A stretch of DNA of 64,000 nt from Symsagittifera roscoffensis (GCF_963678635.1 NC_087063.1:77521617-77585616); one strand, 5' to 3'; numbered from the stretch's first letter, positions 35,307 to 49,700 are shown. Notes: generated from the letters alone by a model not told the origin. Numbers and translations: made by a program.

Positions 35307-38300
35307 TTAGTTTTAGCCAGTTTAGGTTTGGCGCTGGGGAGTTCGGGTCCAGATATGCGTATGCAAATTTGGCTTTCAATTCAGAATAACAATCTGCGCA
35401 GTTTCTTAGGATTGTTTCCCAATAAATTTAACCCGGGAATTTTATATATTGTCTTTTTTGGTTGGGTTTGAGACGAGAGAAAACTACGTAAGGTTTGGTT
35501 TGGCGAGTAGGTTTAGTTAAAGTTTTGAATTTAAAACTCTACCTAGTTCAGATAAGGGAGACGCGGCGCTAATTTTGAGTTCTATAACTTGACTGAAACA
35601 AGGCTGGCCAAGCATAAACAAAATACAAAACTACAGGGAAAGTATTTATTTAACTTCTTGTTTCCTTCAAAAGGTGGATTTGTGCACAAGTCCTAATTCG
35701 AGATCATTAAGAAGTTGGTATCAAATTTTGAGCGCCAATATCAAAAATTTTGCGTTATGTTGCATTTTTTTTGCAAAATTAAATATTTGAGATCATTTTT
35801 GATCTGTCTCAAGGAACTGAAAGTTATGAGTTGTCTGCAGTTCTGCCCCATTTATTATTAATAGGCTTAGCTTTAATATCAGGGCGGTTTTAAGCTCAGT
35901 CAATCACTAGACTTCTCAAGGGCTCGACAAATTGGCTAGTCGATTTTTAAAATTATTTTAATTTGACGCATTATTCATATCATTTAACCAGACTGCTGAA
36001 AAAATTTCATATCTGGTCGCAAATAACTACCTGTTAAATCATATCAAAATTGAGCTGGTTTTGAGTTTTCGAGTTTAAGTGATTTCTGATTGATTAAATT
36101 TGTTTTGTAAATAAACACGCTAAAACGCATCAAATGTACAAAAAACGCATACAAATAAAAAACAGACCATTTTATATTCTCACAAAAGAAGCTACAATTG
36201 CAATTAAATTGTCACTGCTGGTTTTTGCAGCTCGAGTTTTGAAAAATGCTTGACGATCTCAACACCACTTAACTTTATTTTTTTCTTCTCAAACTTGCGA
36301 TCATTTGCGTTATAGAATCTCCAAATTTTGAATACCATTAATAAGTGTACCATGATAAAAACCAAAAAAAAACTCATCAAAAATTAACAAGAAAATACAA
36401 TAATTTTTGATGATTTTCAAATCAATTTAAAACAATAACAATAAAAATTGTTTTATTCATGATCATTTCGCGCCCTGGTGATAAAAATAAGTATAATATA
36501 GATTTTTACAAATAAATAATGTTGTAAGAATCATGCCGTTAAATTGGATCAACTTTTTGCAAGCTCTGAAAATATATTTATTTTAATCAGCCAAAAATAA
36601 ATAGGAGTATTCTTTGAAGTTTAGTTTGTCCTTGATGAAATAACGTTGTGAAACAACAATCCCGGTAATTTTGTCTAGGAGATGATAAGAACCTTACAAG
36701 TTTGCATTTCTCAGGTTGAAATCAAGAACAAAAATTTACTCTTTTTTCTGCTTTAGAAAACCTAAATAATGAAAAACTTCAGCGACAAAAACACGATGAT
36801 GTTAGACAGGGGTGTATTTTTAGGTTCGAAACCACAGGAGCCAAAAGCGTCATCCATTTGATATTTTTTCTGACAAGGAACCAATTTTTGATCGTACGAA
36901 GTATATACTAATTTTTTAAGTGATCAACCTTAAAAAAAATTTAAGAATATGTTTTCTTATAAACATAGAAAAATTTTGAAGTGTTCGCGCAGCGAAAAAA
37001 CAAAGCGCATTTCTTTGGTTAACATTTTAAAAAAAAATGCCCTAAAAACGTAGTTTTAAAAATATAATGTATCTGCGAAGCAGAAATTTTTTTTCGGGGG
37101 AAAATTGGTCTTCATAATGTTTCCCTAAATCTCAAAGACCCATTGGGCCAACCTATAAAATCGACATTTTTGATTTTTCTTTTCAAAAATCTGCCTTCCC
37201 GCTCAAAAAAATTTAAGATCTACAGCTAGTGCAAAAAGTTTTTTTTTAATTAAATTCCCAGGTCCGGGTTGAAATGCAGACAAAGAAAATGCTTTTATAT
37301 GGAGTATAAAATTTCATATATGAAGTCTATGGAAAAAGTACTTACCATACAATTCTCATAGAAGAAAATTGTATGATAAGCATTTTTTTCAAACCAATTT
37401 TTTCGAAAATAATCTTAAATTGGTTTTGGACTCAAGCAATACAAAATAGTGTCAGTTTCGTTTAAATGAGAGCAACTTTGGTATAAAAAAATAATTTTTA
37501 ATAAAAAAAGTATTTATCTTACAATTTCATATACGAAAAAAGCAATTTTGAGGGAAAGATTCTTATTATTTTTTCAATTGCACACTCGCTACTCTGCTCA
37601 AACAAAGGTTATACAAAAAAAATTGCTCGCAAAGTTCGATATCTTGTGTCTATAAGGTAATCTAGGTTTAGTTTTTGACCCAAAAAAAAATCAAAAATCA
37701 CAAGCGTGTATTATTTCATTTTCATATGAACCTGGAAAAAAACTCTTTTCTCATCCATCGAAGTTTTCCAATTCACAATTTTCTAGCCATATAAAAAAGT
37801 TAATTTTTTTTATCTGGCTTCTTGGTTATTGTGGTTTTGGATAAGAACACAAAGTTTCGAAACATTTTTTTGCATTTTCTTTCATGAATAAAAAATATAT
37901 ATCAAAAACTCCTTAGAGTAGGGAAAAGTGCTTATCATACAATTTCATAGAAAGAAAAATTGTTTTTGCTATATTTACAAAATTTTAGGATAACAACTGT
38001 GGCAAAATATTTTTATTTATTTCCAGAATGTGACAAAAACATTGTTTTAAATTGCTTATTTTGCTGTTCTCATACAATTTAATTTGATCTAAGAAATTTT
38101 ATGAAATTGTATGGCATGCATGTTTTTTATCAACCCGGTTTGATGAATTTATTGGGTAATTATTTTTAAAATTATAGTGGCTCAAGTAGGATATACCAAA
38201 AAAAGCCTTTTTTGTTTTAGTTAGGATTTCCAGAAAAAAAAGAATTGTTACGATGTTAAAAAAAAAGATCAGAATATTTTTGCTATTTGAATTAAATTTA

Positions 38301-40103
38301 GATTTGGATGAAGCTTAGTTTTCACCAAAAAAAATTAAATCTGTGGATCAAGTTGAAATAATAATAACAAAAAATAACAAATGTGAAAAAAAATCGAAAA
38401 AAATTTTTCGAGCTATTTTGCAAAAATTTATTTTTTGTGTTTTTAATATTCTTTTAGTTTTCTAACAACCAGGTAAAAAAATTTAGCCCAATAATGTTAG
38501 TCTGTTTTTTTTAAACTTAAATTATAATTGTCAAAAACCTTATTTCCACGGTTTATCTTACAGGCTCCAATTATAACCCTATAATAAGCCAGCTCGCTCT
38601 CTTTAGATGCTAAAAATTAGATTAAAAAAATTTCAACTCAGGTTTTCTTTACATAATTTTGTTTTTGCAAAGTCTTAAATATCGTTCAAATCACGGCTAA
38701 AACGCGTATATGATGATGAAAAATATACCATTTCCGATAGTTTTTTATGGCTCTTGAGCTGGTGAGGAGAAAAACTGTCATTAAACTGAAACACACCCGA
38801 ACACAAAAATCTTTTCCACTCTCAGCGGTCGGAAATCTGATAACACCTTCACATATCAAATATATCAACAAAGCTTGAAAAATGCAATTAAAACAAGGAG
38901 ATCCGGTTACTGTGCAAGTAGCTGAGAATGTTTCGACCAGTCTTGAAAAAAAAATGTTTTCTCAAAATGCTGTCATTTTCTTTCTGTATGTTGTGATAGA
39001 AAATTCTGAACAAAATATTAGAATTTAGACAAATTTGAGATTCATAGTAAAATAGGTCAACTGGAAATCAGTTTTTGAAGAATAATGACTAGTAAAACGA
39101 AAAAAAAAACGAAAAAAAAAATCAAAAATTATTTTCAAAATGTTTTGCAGAAACTTTTGAATTTTCAAGTTTTTGAGTCCCAAAATTGCGCTAAAAAACT
39201 TCAAAGAGTAGGTAATTACGGCATAACTTAGCTTAAATAAGCTATTTAAATTACTAGTTATCTTACTAGTTAGCTTGAAATTAGACCAAATTTCAAAAAT
39301 TTCAAACCAGTTTTTCTCGAACTTGTGAAAACTTTTTAAACTTTTTAATGTCGTTCGAGTTACAGCTGAAAGGGCTTCAATATGGGATATCACTCAACCC
39401 TGTCCAATGATTGGTTGTGGTAGCTGATTTTGCATGGAAAACAAAAACTTGAAAAAAACTAAAACACAACCGAATACAAAGTTCGTCCCCATTTTCAATG
39501 GTCGCAACAATTAATTATTTATGCAAATAGTTCATTGATTTATAAATCAAATTATTAGCTGAATCGGGTTAATTTCAATTTGAAATTAAATGTATCTCTT
39601 CTCATGTTTTCATTGGTTTTAGGTGCAATTGAAATATGTATCCGACACAACATTCAAACGAATAAAAGCTCTCGGTTGCGGCTAATCTAGCAAGCAAAAA
39701 TGTGACCAAAGCCATTATTTTTGGAAAAGTACTTAAAATTTTTAGAAATTGTTGTTGATTTTTCAAAACAAAGCAAGAATTTTCTGTCGTTCCTATTTTT
39801 GGATGCGAAAGGAAAAGCGCTATACAACAGCTAAATTCAAACAGATCTACAGCGGATCCAAATTTTACTATTAGCTCTAGCTTTCATAAAAATTAAGAAC
39901 AGCAAAACTACTTTTTTTTCCAGCCGGTAAAAACTTTTTGAATGGCCTCCTAAAAATATCACATGAACTCATCTGGCGTTGGTTCTACTACTCTTAAGCT
40001 TATACTTAGATTATTCTTGCCAAAATTGACTTCTTCAAAAAATCTCAGCTTTTGGGGGTTCAAATGTGATATCCAAATGAAACCCTTTTATTCCAAATTC
40101 GGA
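35307..40103 (+). repeat. 4.8-kb repeat, copy 2
   Basis: Full unit of about 4.80 kb from ttagttttagcc to ccaaattcgga, directly followed by copy 3. It contains short open stretches on both strands but no domain that I recognise. Within the unit, two related segments (about 38690-38830 and 39340-39510) share cacacccgaacacaaa-like and cagcggtcgg-like blocks, suggesting an older internal duplication. Confidence 0.92.
36807..37227 (+). mobile_element. hAT-like MITE nested in the 4.8-kb repeat, copy 2
   Basis: Same insertion as at 33886, at the same place in the unit, so it was present before the unit was duplicated. The right end is slightly altered (tacagctag). Confidence 0.58.
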
Positions 40104-43100
40104 TTAGTTTTAGCCAGTTTAGGTTTGGCGCTGGGGAGTTCGGGTCCAGATATGCGTATGCAAATTTGGCTTTCAATTCAGAATAACAATCTGCGCAGTT
40201 TTTTAGGATTGTTTCCCAATAAATTTCTCCCGGGAATTTTATATATTGTCTTTTTTGGTTGGGTTTGAGACGAGAGAAAACTACGAAAGGTTTGGTTTGG
40301 CGAGTAGGTTTAGTTAAAGTTTTGAATTTAAAACTCTACCTAGTTCAGATAAGGGAGACGCGGCGCTAATTTTGAGTTCTATAACTTGACTGAAACAAGG
40401 CTGGCCAAGCATAAACAAAATACAAAACTACAGGGAAAGTATTTATTTAACTTCTTGTTTCCTTCAAAAGGTGGATTTGTGCACAAGTCCTAATTCGAGA
40501 TCATTAAGAAGTCGGTATCAAATTTTGAGCGCCAATATCAAAAATTTTGCGTTATGTTGCATTTTTTTTGCAAAATTAAATATTTGAGATCATTTTTGAT
40601 CTGTCTCAAGGAACTGAAAATTATGAATTGTCTGCAGTTCTGCCCCATTTATTATTAATAGGCTTAGCTTTAATATCAGGGCTGTTTTAAGCTCAGTCAA
40701 TCACTAGACTTCTCAAGGGCTCGACAAATTGGCTAGTCGATTTTTAAAATTATTTCAATTTGACGCATTATTCATATCATTTAACCAGACTGCTGAAAAA
40801 ATTTCATATCTGGTCGCAAATAACTACCTGTTAAATCATATCAAAATTGAGCTGGTTTTGAGTTTTCGAGTTTAAGTGATTTCTGATTGATTAAATTTGT
40901 CTAGTAAATAAACACGCTACAACGCATCAGATGTACAAACAACGCATACAAATAAGAAAAAGACCATTTTTTATTCTCACAAAAGAAGCTACAATTGCAA
41001 TTAAATTGTCACTGCTGGTTTTTGCAGCTCTAGTTTTGAAAAATGCTTGACGATCTCAACACCACTTAACTTTGTTTTTTTTTTCTCAAACTTGCGATCA
41101 TTTGCGTTATAGAATCTCCAAATTTTGAATACATTAATAAGTGTACCGTGATAAAAACCAAAAAAAAACTCATCAAAAATTAACATGAAAATATAATAAT
41201 TTTTGATAATTTTCAAATCAAGTTAAAACAATAACAAAAAAAATTGTTTTATTCATGATCATTTCGCGCCTTGGTGATAAAAATAAGTATAATATAGATT
41301 TTTACAAATAAAAAATGTTGTAAGAATCATGCCGTTAAATTGGATCAACTTTTTGCAAGCTCTGAAAATATATTTATTTTAATCAGCCAAAAATAAATAG
41401 GAGTATTCTTTGAAGTTTAGTTTGTCCTTGATGAAATAACGTTGTGAAACAACAATCCTGGTAATTTTGTCTAGGAGATGATAAGAACCTTACAAGTTTG
41501 CATTTCTCAGGTTGAAATCAAGAACAAAAATTTACTCTTTTTTCTGCTTTAGAAAACCTAAATAATGAAAAACTTCAGCGACAAAAACACGATGATGTTA
41601 GACAGGGGTGTATTTATAGGTTCAAAACCACAGGAGCCAAAAGCGTCATCCATTTGATATTTTTTCTGACAAGGAACCCATTTTTGATCGTACGAAATAT
41701 ATACTAATTTTTTAAGTGATCAACATTAAAAAAAATTTAAGAATATGTTTTCTTATAAACATAGAAAAATTTTGAAGTGTTCGCGCAGCGAAAAAACAAA
41801 GCGCATTTCTTTGGTTAACATTTTAAAAAAAAATGCCCTAAAAACGTAGTTTTAAAAATATAATGTATCTGCGAAGCAGAAATTTGTTTTCGGGGGAAAA
41901 TTGGTCTTCATAATGTTTCCCTAAATCTCAAAGACCCATTGGGCCAACCTATAAAATCGACATTTTTGATTTTTCTTTTCAAAAATCTGCCTTCCCGCTC
42001 AAAAAAATTTAAGATCTACAGCTAGTGCAAAAAGTTTTTTTTTAAATTAAATTCCCAGGTCCGGGTTGAAATGCAGACAAAGAAAATGCTTTTATATGGA
42101 GTATAAAATTTCATATATGAAGTCTATGGAAAAAGTACTTACCATACAATTCTCATAGAAGAAAATTATATGATAAGCATTTTTTTCAAACCAATTTTTT
42201 CGAAAATAATCTTAAATTGGTTTTGGACTCAAGCAATACAAAATAGTGTCAGTTTCGTTTAAATGAGAGCAACTTTGGTATAAAAAAATAATTTTTAATA
42301 AAAAAAGTATTTATCTTACAATTTCATATACGAAAAAAGCAATTTTGAGGGAAAGATTCTTATTATTTTTTCAATTGCACACTCGCTACTCTGCTCAAAC
42401 AAATGTTATACAAAAAAAATTGCTCGCAAAGTTCGATATCTTGTGTCTATAAGGTAATCTAGGTTTAGTTTTTGACCCAAAAAAAATCAAAAATCACAAG
42501 CGTGTATTATTTCATTTTCATATGAACCTGGAAAAAAACTCTTTTCTCATCCAACGAAGTTTTCCACATCAAAATTTTCTAGCCATATAAAAAAGTTAAT
42601 TTTTTATCATCTGGCTTCTTGGTTATTGTGGTTTTGGATAAGAACACAAAGTTTCGAAACATTTTTTTGCATTTTCTTTCATGAATAAAAAATATATATC
42701 AAAAAACTCCTAAGAGTAGGGAAAAGTGCTTATCATACAATTTCATAGAAAGAAAAATTGTTTTTGCTATATTTACAAAATTTTAGGATAACAACTGTGG
42801 CAAAATATTTTTATTTATTTCCAGAATGTGACAAAAACATTGTTTTAAATTGCTTATTTTGCTGTTCTCATACAATTTAATTTGATCTATGAAATTTTAT
42901 GAAATTGTATGGCATGCATGTTTTTTATCAACCTGGTTTGATGAATTTATTGGGTAATTATTTTTAAAATTATAGTGGCTCAAGTAGGATATACCAAAAA
43001 AAGCCTTTTTTGTTTTAGTTAGGATTTCCAGAAAAAAAAGAATTGTTACGATGTTAAAAAAAATGATCAGAATATTTTTGCTATTTGAATTAAATTTAGA

Positions 43101-44906
43101 TTTGGATGAAGCTTAGTTTTCACCAAAAAAAATTAAATCTGTGGATCAAGTTGAAATAATAATAACAAAAAATAACAAATGTGAAAAAAAATCGAAAAAA
43201 ATTTTTCGAGCTATTTTGCAAAAATTTATTTTTTGTGTTTTTAATATTCTTTTAGTTTTCTAATAACCAGGTAAAAAAATGTAGCCCAATAATGTTAGTC
43301 TGTTTTTTTTTAAACTTAAATTATAATTGTCAAAAACCTTATTTCCACGGTTTATCTTACAGGCTCCAATTATAACCCTATAATAAGCCAGCTCGCTCTC
43401 TTTAGATGCTAAAAATTAGATTAAAAAAATTTCAACTCAGGTTTTCTTTACATAATTTTGTTTTTGCAAAGTCTTAAATATCGTTCAAATCACGGCTGAA
43501 ACGCGTATATGATGATGAAAAATATACCATTTCCGATAGTTTTTTATGGCTCTTGAGCTGGTGAGGAGAAAAACTGCTATTAAACTGAAACACACCCGAA
43601 CACAAAAATCTTTTCCACTCTCAGCGGTCGGAAATCTGATAACACCTTCACATATAAAATATATCAACAAAGCTTGAAAAATGCAATTAAAACAAGGAGA
43701 TCCGGTTACTGTGCAAGTAGCTGAGAATGTTCCGACCAGTCTTGAAAAAAAAAAATGTTTTCTCAAAATGCTGTCATTTTCTTTCTGTATGTTGTGATAG
43801 AAAATTCTGAACAAAATATTAGAATTTAGACAAATTTGAGATTCATAGTAAAATAGGTCAACTGGAAATCAGTTTTTGAAGAATAATGACTAGTAAAACG
43901 AAAAAAAAAAAACGAAAAAAAAAATCAAAAAATATTTTCAAAATGTTTTGCAGAAACTTTTGAATTTTCAAGTTTTTGAGTCCCAAAATTGCGCTAAAAA
44001 ACTTCAAAGAGTAGGTAATTACGGCATAACTTAGCTTAAATAAGCTATTTAAATTACTAGTTATCTTACTAGTTAGCTTGAAATTAGACCAAATTTCAAA
44101 AATTTCAAACCAGTTTTTCTCGACCTTGTGAAAACTTTTTAAACTTTTTAATGTCGTTCGAGTTACAGCTGAAAGGGCTTCAATATGGGATATCACTCAA
44201 CCCTGTCCAATGATTGGTTGTGGTAGCTGATTTTGCATGGAAAACAAAAACTTGAAAAAAACTAAAACACAACCGAATACAAAGTTCGTCCCCATTTTCA
44301 ATGGTCGCAACAATTAATTATTTATGCAAATAGTTCATTGATTTATAAATCAAATTATTAGCTGAATCGGGTTAATTTCAATTTGAAATTAAATGTATCT
44401 CTTCTCGTGTTTTCATTGGTTTTAGGTGCAATTGAAATATGTATCCGACACAACATTCAAACGAATAAAAGCTCTCGGTTGCGGCTAATCTAGCAAGCAA
44501 AAATGTGACCAAAGCCATTATTTTTGGAAAAGTACTTAAAATTGTTAGAAATTTTTGTTGATTTTTCAAAACAAAGCAAGAATTTTCTGTCGTTCCCATT
44601 TTTGGATGCGAAAGGAAAAGCGCTATACAACAGCTAAATTCAAACAGATCTACAGCGGATCCAAATTTTACTATTAGCTCTAGCTTTCATAAAAATTAAG
44701 AACAGCAAAACTACTTTTTTTTCCAGCCGGTAAAAACTTTTTGAATGGCCTCCTAAAAATATCACATGAACTCATCTGGCGTTGGTTCTACTACTCCTAA
44801 GCTTATACTTAGATTATTCTTGCCAAAATTGACTTCTTCAAAAAATCTCAGCTTTTGGGGGTTCAAATGTGATATCCAAAAGAAACCCTTTTATTCCAAA
44901 TTCGGA
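40104..44906 (+). repeat. 4.8-kb repeat, copy 3
   Basis: Full unit, highly similar to copy 2 along its whole length. It ends at ccaaattcgga with unique sequence beyond. Function is unknown and no intact transposase or polymerase frame was found. Confidence 0.92.
41603..42024 (+). mobile_element. hAT-like MITE nested in the 4.8-kb repeat, copy 3
   Basis: Same insertion and same altered right end as copy 2, showing that copies 2 and 3 are closer to each other than to copy 1. Confidence 0.58.
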
Positions 44907-46686
44907 TCCGAAAATAAACACGTTTAAAAAAAGTGGTTTCGTTTTCAAAAAAAAACTAATCTGAAGTTTTTAGTTTTTCAGACTTAACTGCGTAGAACTT
45001 GAACTGCAACCAAAATACACGGTGTAATTTTTTGTTAGTAAAGCATGATAGTAAAGCAGAACATAGTTTATCTAGTGTAGTGTACAATGATCAGCAAAAC
45101 ATTTGCCAAACAATATAACGAGCTGATGATGGTAAACTCAAACTTAGTTATTTTATATTAGGTCATTTTAAGGTACAGTGCTGATTTAAGTTATGCGGAC
45201 AAAACGAACAAAACTTGAAAATTTCAAACGCGTTTTTCTCAATTTAGGTTAAGACTAAAAAATGAAGAGAACAGAAACTGCTTAGAATTTCACGAGAATT
45301 ATTATGTTATATTTTTTCCCGAATTTTCAACTAAAATTTAACCCCAAAATTAACTAATTTTTTTTTTTTTTTTTGAATAAACAAGAATTCCATTGAAACT
45401 ACGAAGTTAATTGATGAGAAAGTTAAACCAAAAGAAGCCTCTTACACAACCCAACAAAATTTTAGGAGGGTAAAACTTTCAAAACTCTGAGTAAAACGTT
45501 TTAAACTTTTTTATCAAAAGTTTTTTGATTTGTAAATAGTAATATGAGTTTTTTTGGCTATCAACCAAAATGATATTTTTCAACTAAAAATATACTTATG
45601 AAGATTCTTTGAAAATTTGTTTATTTTCTACCACTCTGCAAGATTCTTCTTTTGATATATTTTTCTCATTAATTATTTTGGTTATTTCAGCGTAATTTTT
45701 GAAATCCAAACTGACATATTTTTGGGGTGAAGTTTTGGTTAAGATTTTAGTGGGAAAATAGCATCAAATCTGGTGAAATTCTGTCCTTTTTTGAATCATA
45801 ACCCAGTTTGAGAAAAACGCGTTTAAAGTTTTCAATATTGTTCGAAGTGTCCGGTTAATTCAAATCAGCACTGAAATACCCATTACGGTTCATTAATTTC
45901 AAAGTTTCTCATCAGTTCCTGATCGGATCTTTGTTTTTTTGTTGATCGTCAATAGTTTTTTTTACACCTTTGGTTTCATTTTCTTCAAACCAAAATGATA
46001 AATAAAATTAAACTCGATTTGTCAATGTTCGATACTCAAAATTACAAGTTTTGATGAATCTTTCGTTTTGCCAAGACGATATTGACTCAACACACTACCG
46101 TTATTTAAAAATGGCAGCTTTTTAAAGCAATTTTTTTGTTTGTTAATTTCTTGGAATGAGAACAAACAAATAATAAATTAAAACGGACAAAAAACGGACA
46201 AAAACTCTGCGTATACGCTTTTGTGGCTAATTTAGTGACGAATGAGTGAAAGAGTGATCTCCACTTTTTTTAATAACATTACTTTTTAGAACGTGTTTAA
46301 ATAAAGCATGACTGGTGCTGATTTTCTGTAAATTAAATTATTTATATGCTGTTATCTTCAAATTTTTCCATTTATTTCATTTTTGGTTCGAGAATTTTTT
46401 ATTGATTTAAAGTTCGCCAAATTGGTATCCGTAAAAAATTGGGCTGCGGTGGCTTTGATTGAAACTTAGCTTTGATTGAGCGATTTAGAAAAATGCACTG
46501 CTCATTCCAGTTCGATTAAAGACTGTCGGCTACGTGACTTTCCTGAAGTGAAGCTACCTTGACTTTTGGACGATTCAAATGACTTCAGATATTTGTTTAT
46601 TCTGCTTTTAAAGATTTTCGCCAGAAAAAAGAAAGCTTCAAAAAAGCTCAGGAAGTTTTCGATTTAATTCTACTGTGGAATGTAAA
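44907..46686. other. Region between the 4.8-kb repeats and the F-box gene
   Basis: Apart from the inverted-repeat element at 45176-45873 it is plain AT-rich DNA. It should hold the promoter of the plus-strand F-box gene. No TATA box stands out. Confidence 0.5.
45176..45873 (+). mobile_element. CAGTGCTG-ended inverted-repeat element, 698 bp
   Basis: The left end reads CAGTGCTGATTTAAGTTATG and continues to an AAACGCGTTTTTCTCAA block. The right end is its near reverse complement, ending TTCAAATCAGCACTG. The inverted arms extend about 75 bp with scattered mismatches. There is no transposase frame, so it is a non-autonomous MITE-like element. No clear target duplication was seen. Confidence 0.75.
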
Positions 46687-46756
46687 ATGGAGAACTGTCT
46701 CGGCAATCCTAAGATCCTTGCCAACATTCTAGCTTTTCTGGAGGGATCAAATTTGG
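46687..46756 (+). CDS. F-box gene exon 1
   Basis: ATG at 46687, 23 codons plus one base, encoding MENCLGNPKILANILAFLEG and SNL. The donor is gttaat. The split codon G|CT restores Ala, giving SNLADLEVVS in perfect F-box register. The frame remains open upstream, so an earlier exon cannot be excluded. Confidence 0.75.
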
Positions 46757-49700
46757 GTTAATCTCTTTATTTCCATCTTCGCAACAATTTTCAGCACCCA
46801 TTAAGTAGAAACTAATCTCAAATACTTTTCTAATTGGAGTTTTTTCCTAAAACGAGTATCAATTTTTCAAACACTTTTTAGCTATCTACAGATCTGAATG
46901 GTTGACTGATTTGGGGAAAATATCTACAGAAAATTATAGCGTAACGAACTTGAAACATTTAACTGCAAGAGGCAACAAGGTGTCTAAAATTCATCGGCTG
47001 TCTCGCAAATTATATTCTTTTTGTTTGTAAATGCTTTTCATTTTACAATAATGAACCTATTTTGCAAACTGTTCTAAATTTAAAATACTTTTGACCCCCC
47101 TATTTTGACCGGAGTATAGATAAGTAGAGGTAGGGATTGACCCTTTGTGAACTTAGCTGACCTTGAGGTGGTGTCGAGGGAATGGAACAACTGCATTGCC
47201 CAGTCCAGTCTGTGGAAGGTGAGGTGTATGGTCGACATAGAGAGACATGAACTGCTGGACTACATCAGCTGGCACACAATCGAGAAGGGAGAACTCAGAT
47301 TTCGAGGACCACTGTCCGGTTGGTGTATTTTTGACTCTATTTCGTTTTCACCCCCACCTGCAAAATTTTACAAGTAGTGGGTGGGGGGTGGTGGGTGGGA
47401 GGACAAGTAGATTTTTTTACAGAAAAATTTAAACTCTTGGGGCTCTGCTGAAACTTTATATAGCGGGTCGTATATATTTTTCTGGGCATATGAGTTATTT
47501 TAATTTTAAGATAGAGTATTACGATAGTAAACCCAGGTGATTTTTGAAATGGATGGACAAAAATTCTTTTGCTAGTTCTAACAACAGTGAATTTAGAGAA
47601 GGGTCTACAAAAAACGTCTCTTTGGAAGTATTTCGAACCCTTTTTCAATCAAAAACTCTGTGGTACTTTTTATGTAAAGTTTTTGACCGAGTAAACTTTT
47701 AAAAGTTTTCCAAAAGCGCAACTTTTTATCAACATTCAGTCCCCCACTTTCTTGAAAATATATTTATACATAATCCTTTAAGAAAATCTAAGATCCAACC
47801 CTAAGACTTGGTAAACTTCCTTTTGCCCGATGTTCAAAACTTCATTCACAGCTATCTCGAAATGTGAAATGTTTCAGATTGTACAGGCGAATACTGGAAA
47901 CGAATCTATGCCGAATGGTGGAATGGTTTCACGAGTATACACCACCCCTACACTACCACTCAATCTACAATAGAACTGAGCGAGCACGAGAGCCGAAAGG
48001 GCACGACTGTCGTGACGAGTGCCTACATGTTGGGTTCGTGGATACTCGTCGGCACGAACAACGGTGAAGTGTTCGTGTATTGTCGTCGCCAGCAGAAACG
48101 AATCAAAACTGTTCAGCAGCATGAAAACCGAATTATAAGTGTGTTGATGTTCAATGAGCGACATGTGGATAAATATGACGAGGATTCAAAACAGGGCTGT
48201 TTGCTAGACTCTAAAAACAAATTCATTTCATCATGCGGCAATTTGCTTTGAAAAAAAAATGGTGTCATTTGTTCATAAAGTCAAAGGGAACGCGCAGGAA
48301 AAAGCCTAAAAAAATTGAAAAATCGGATCTTCTTAGTGTAACGGCGTTTTCGCTATATTCAACTTGCTCGACTTAAAAAAGTCAAATTTGATTAATTTTT
48401 TTAAAATTAATTTACCAAATAATCTGAATTCATTGAAATACTTTTTCTGATAAAAACGAAACTAAAAAACTATAGCAGCCAGCTTCTTAAGGAATGGGGC
48501 AAAACATTTGTTGCGATGACTGAAAAATGCGTGTTGATAAACACCTTTCAATTACAACATGAAATTGTGAATGACCTTGGCTCGATTGGACGAAGTCTCC
48601 ATCTTTGGAAGAACTTCCTGTGCGTCTATTTGAACTTTGCTGACCTCGCTGTCTATAAAGTGTTCACTAAAAGCATATGGGATGGGGAACACGAGACAAG
48701 ACAGCTAGAGGTTACTGAGGCATTCAAGGTCAAAATTCACGAGAGCAAAATGTTCCTGACAGACATTTCGATGTGTACGTAGAAAACTATTCAGGAAAAT
48801 TTTAGGGTCCAAGGTTGTTTCGTGGCAATCAGAGGATGACCTTATTATTCATAATAATTCTGATTTCTAATTCAACATGTTGCTTTGAAAAACTTGAAAT
48901 TTCAGCGAAACGATTTGGTCTGAAAAATTATTTGAAATTTGTTTTTCTGAAAAGATGAACCAAATTATTAGGGCAAATTCTTTAAGTGTACGCAGTTTTA
49001 TTTTTTTTGATCGCAACTTTCAAAAAATTTTAGGCTCAACGTTTCAGAGAACACAGTGCTGAATTAGTTTATCTATGCAAAAAAAATAAATAAAACATGA
49101 AGTTTAAAATGCACTCTCCTCAAAATGGGTTGACAAAACAACGAGGACCAAAAATGCGTAAAGTTTAAACAAAATAAGTATATAAAAAAACTTCAGATCC
49201 CTTTTTAATTACACGGAAATTATTGTTTCAATTGCTGAAAAATTTCTATCACAGTGATCCTCTTATGTAGCCTAATAACGTCTAATAAGGGTATAATCTT
49301 TTGAGGTTTGTATAATTTAATTTAATTTTGTTTGACAGCCAAAAAAGTCACTTTTACTAAACTTGACATCAAATTATATTTTTAAAAAGTTTCGAAGGCT
49401 TTGCGCTAAGAGATTATACTTTTTTTGTCTTTTTTGTGACAAAAGAACATCACTTGATTAGGAGCTATGAAAGTTGTGAGCACTCTTTATAAAATTCTAA
49501 ACCCGAACTTTCCAAGAAAATTGCATCATGTTTTTTGTTGCGCACATTTTGTCCAGATAGTTTAAATCAGTGCTGGATAGCGCCAATTTAAATTATCAAA
49601 ACGGTTGCAATTTGAAATTTACAACGCGCTTTTCTTAAAATAGGTTGACACTACAGAAGACGTGAAGATGACACAAAATGCCAAGACACTCTGATGCATT

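Noticed and set aside
43485-43814. Minus-strand ORF in 4.8-kb repeat copy 3 with a shorter counterpart in copy 2
   Set aside because: Its similarity in the two copies only reflects recent duplication. The frame is shortened in copy 2 and has no known domain.
47219-47224. Possible donor gtgagg inside F-box exon 2
   Set aside because: Its use would give phase 0, which does not fit exon 3, and would cut off coding-like sequence that joins exon 3 well through the later donor.
47874-48164. Minus-strand open stretch opposite F-box exon 3
   Set aside because: It is a shadow of the plus-strand exon, with no domain or splice support.
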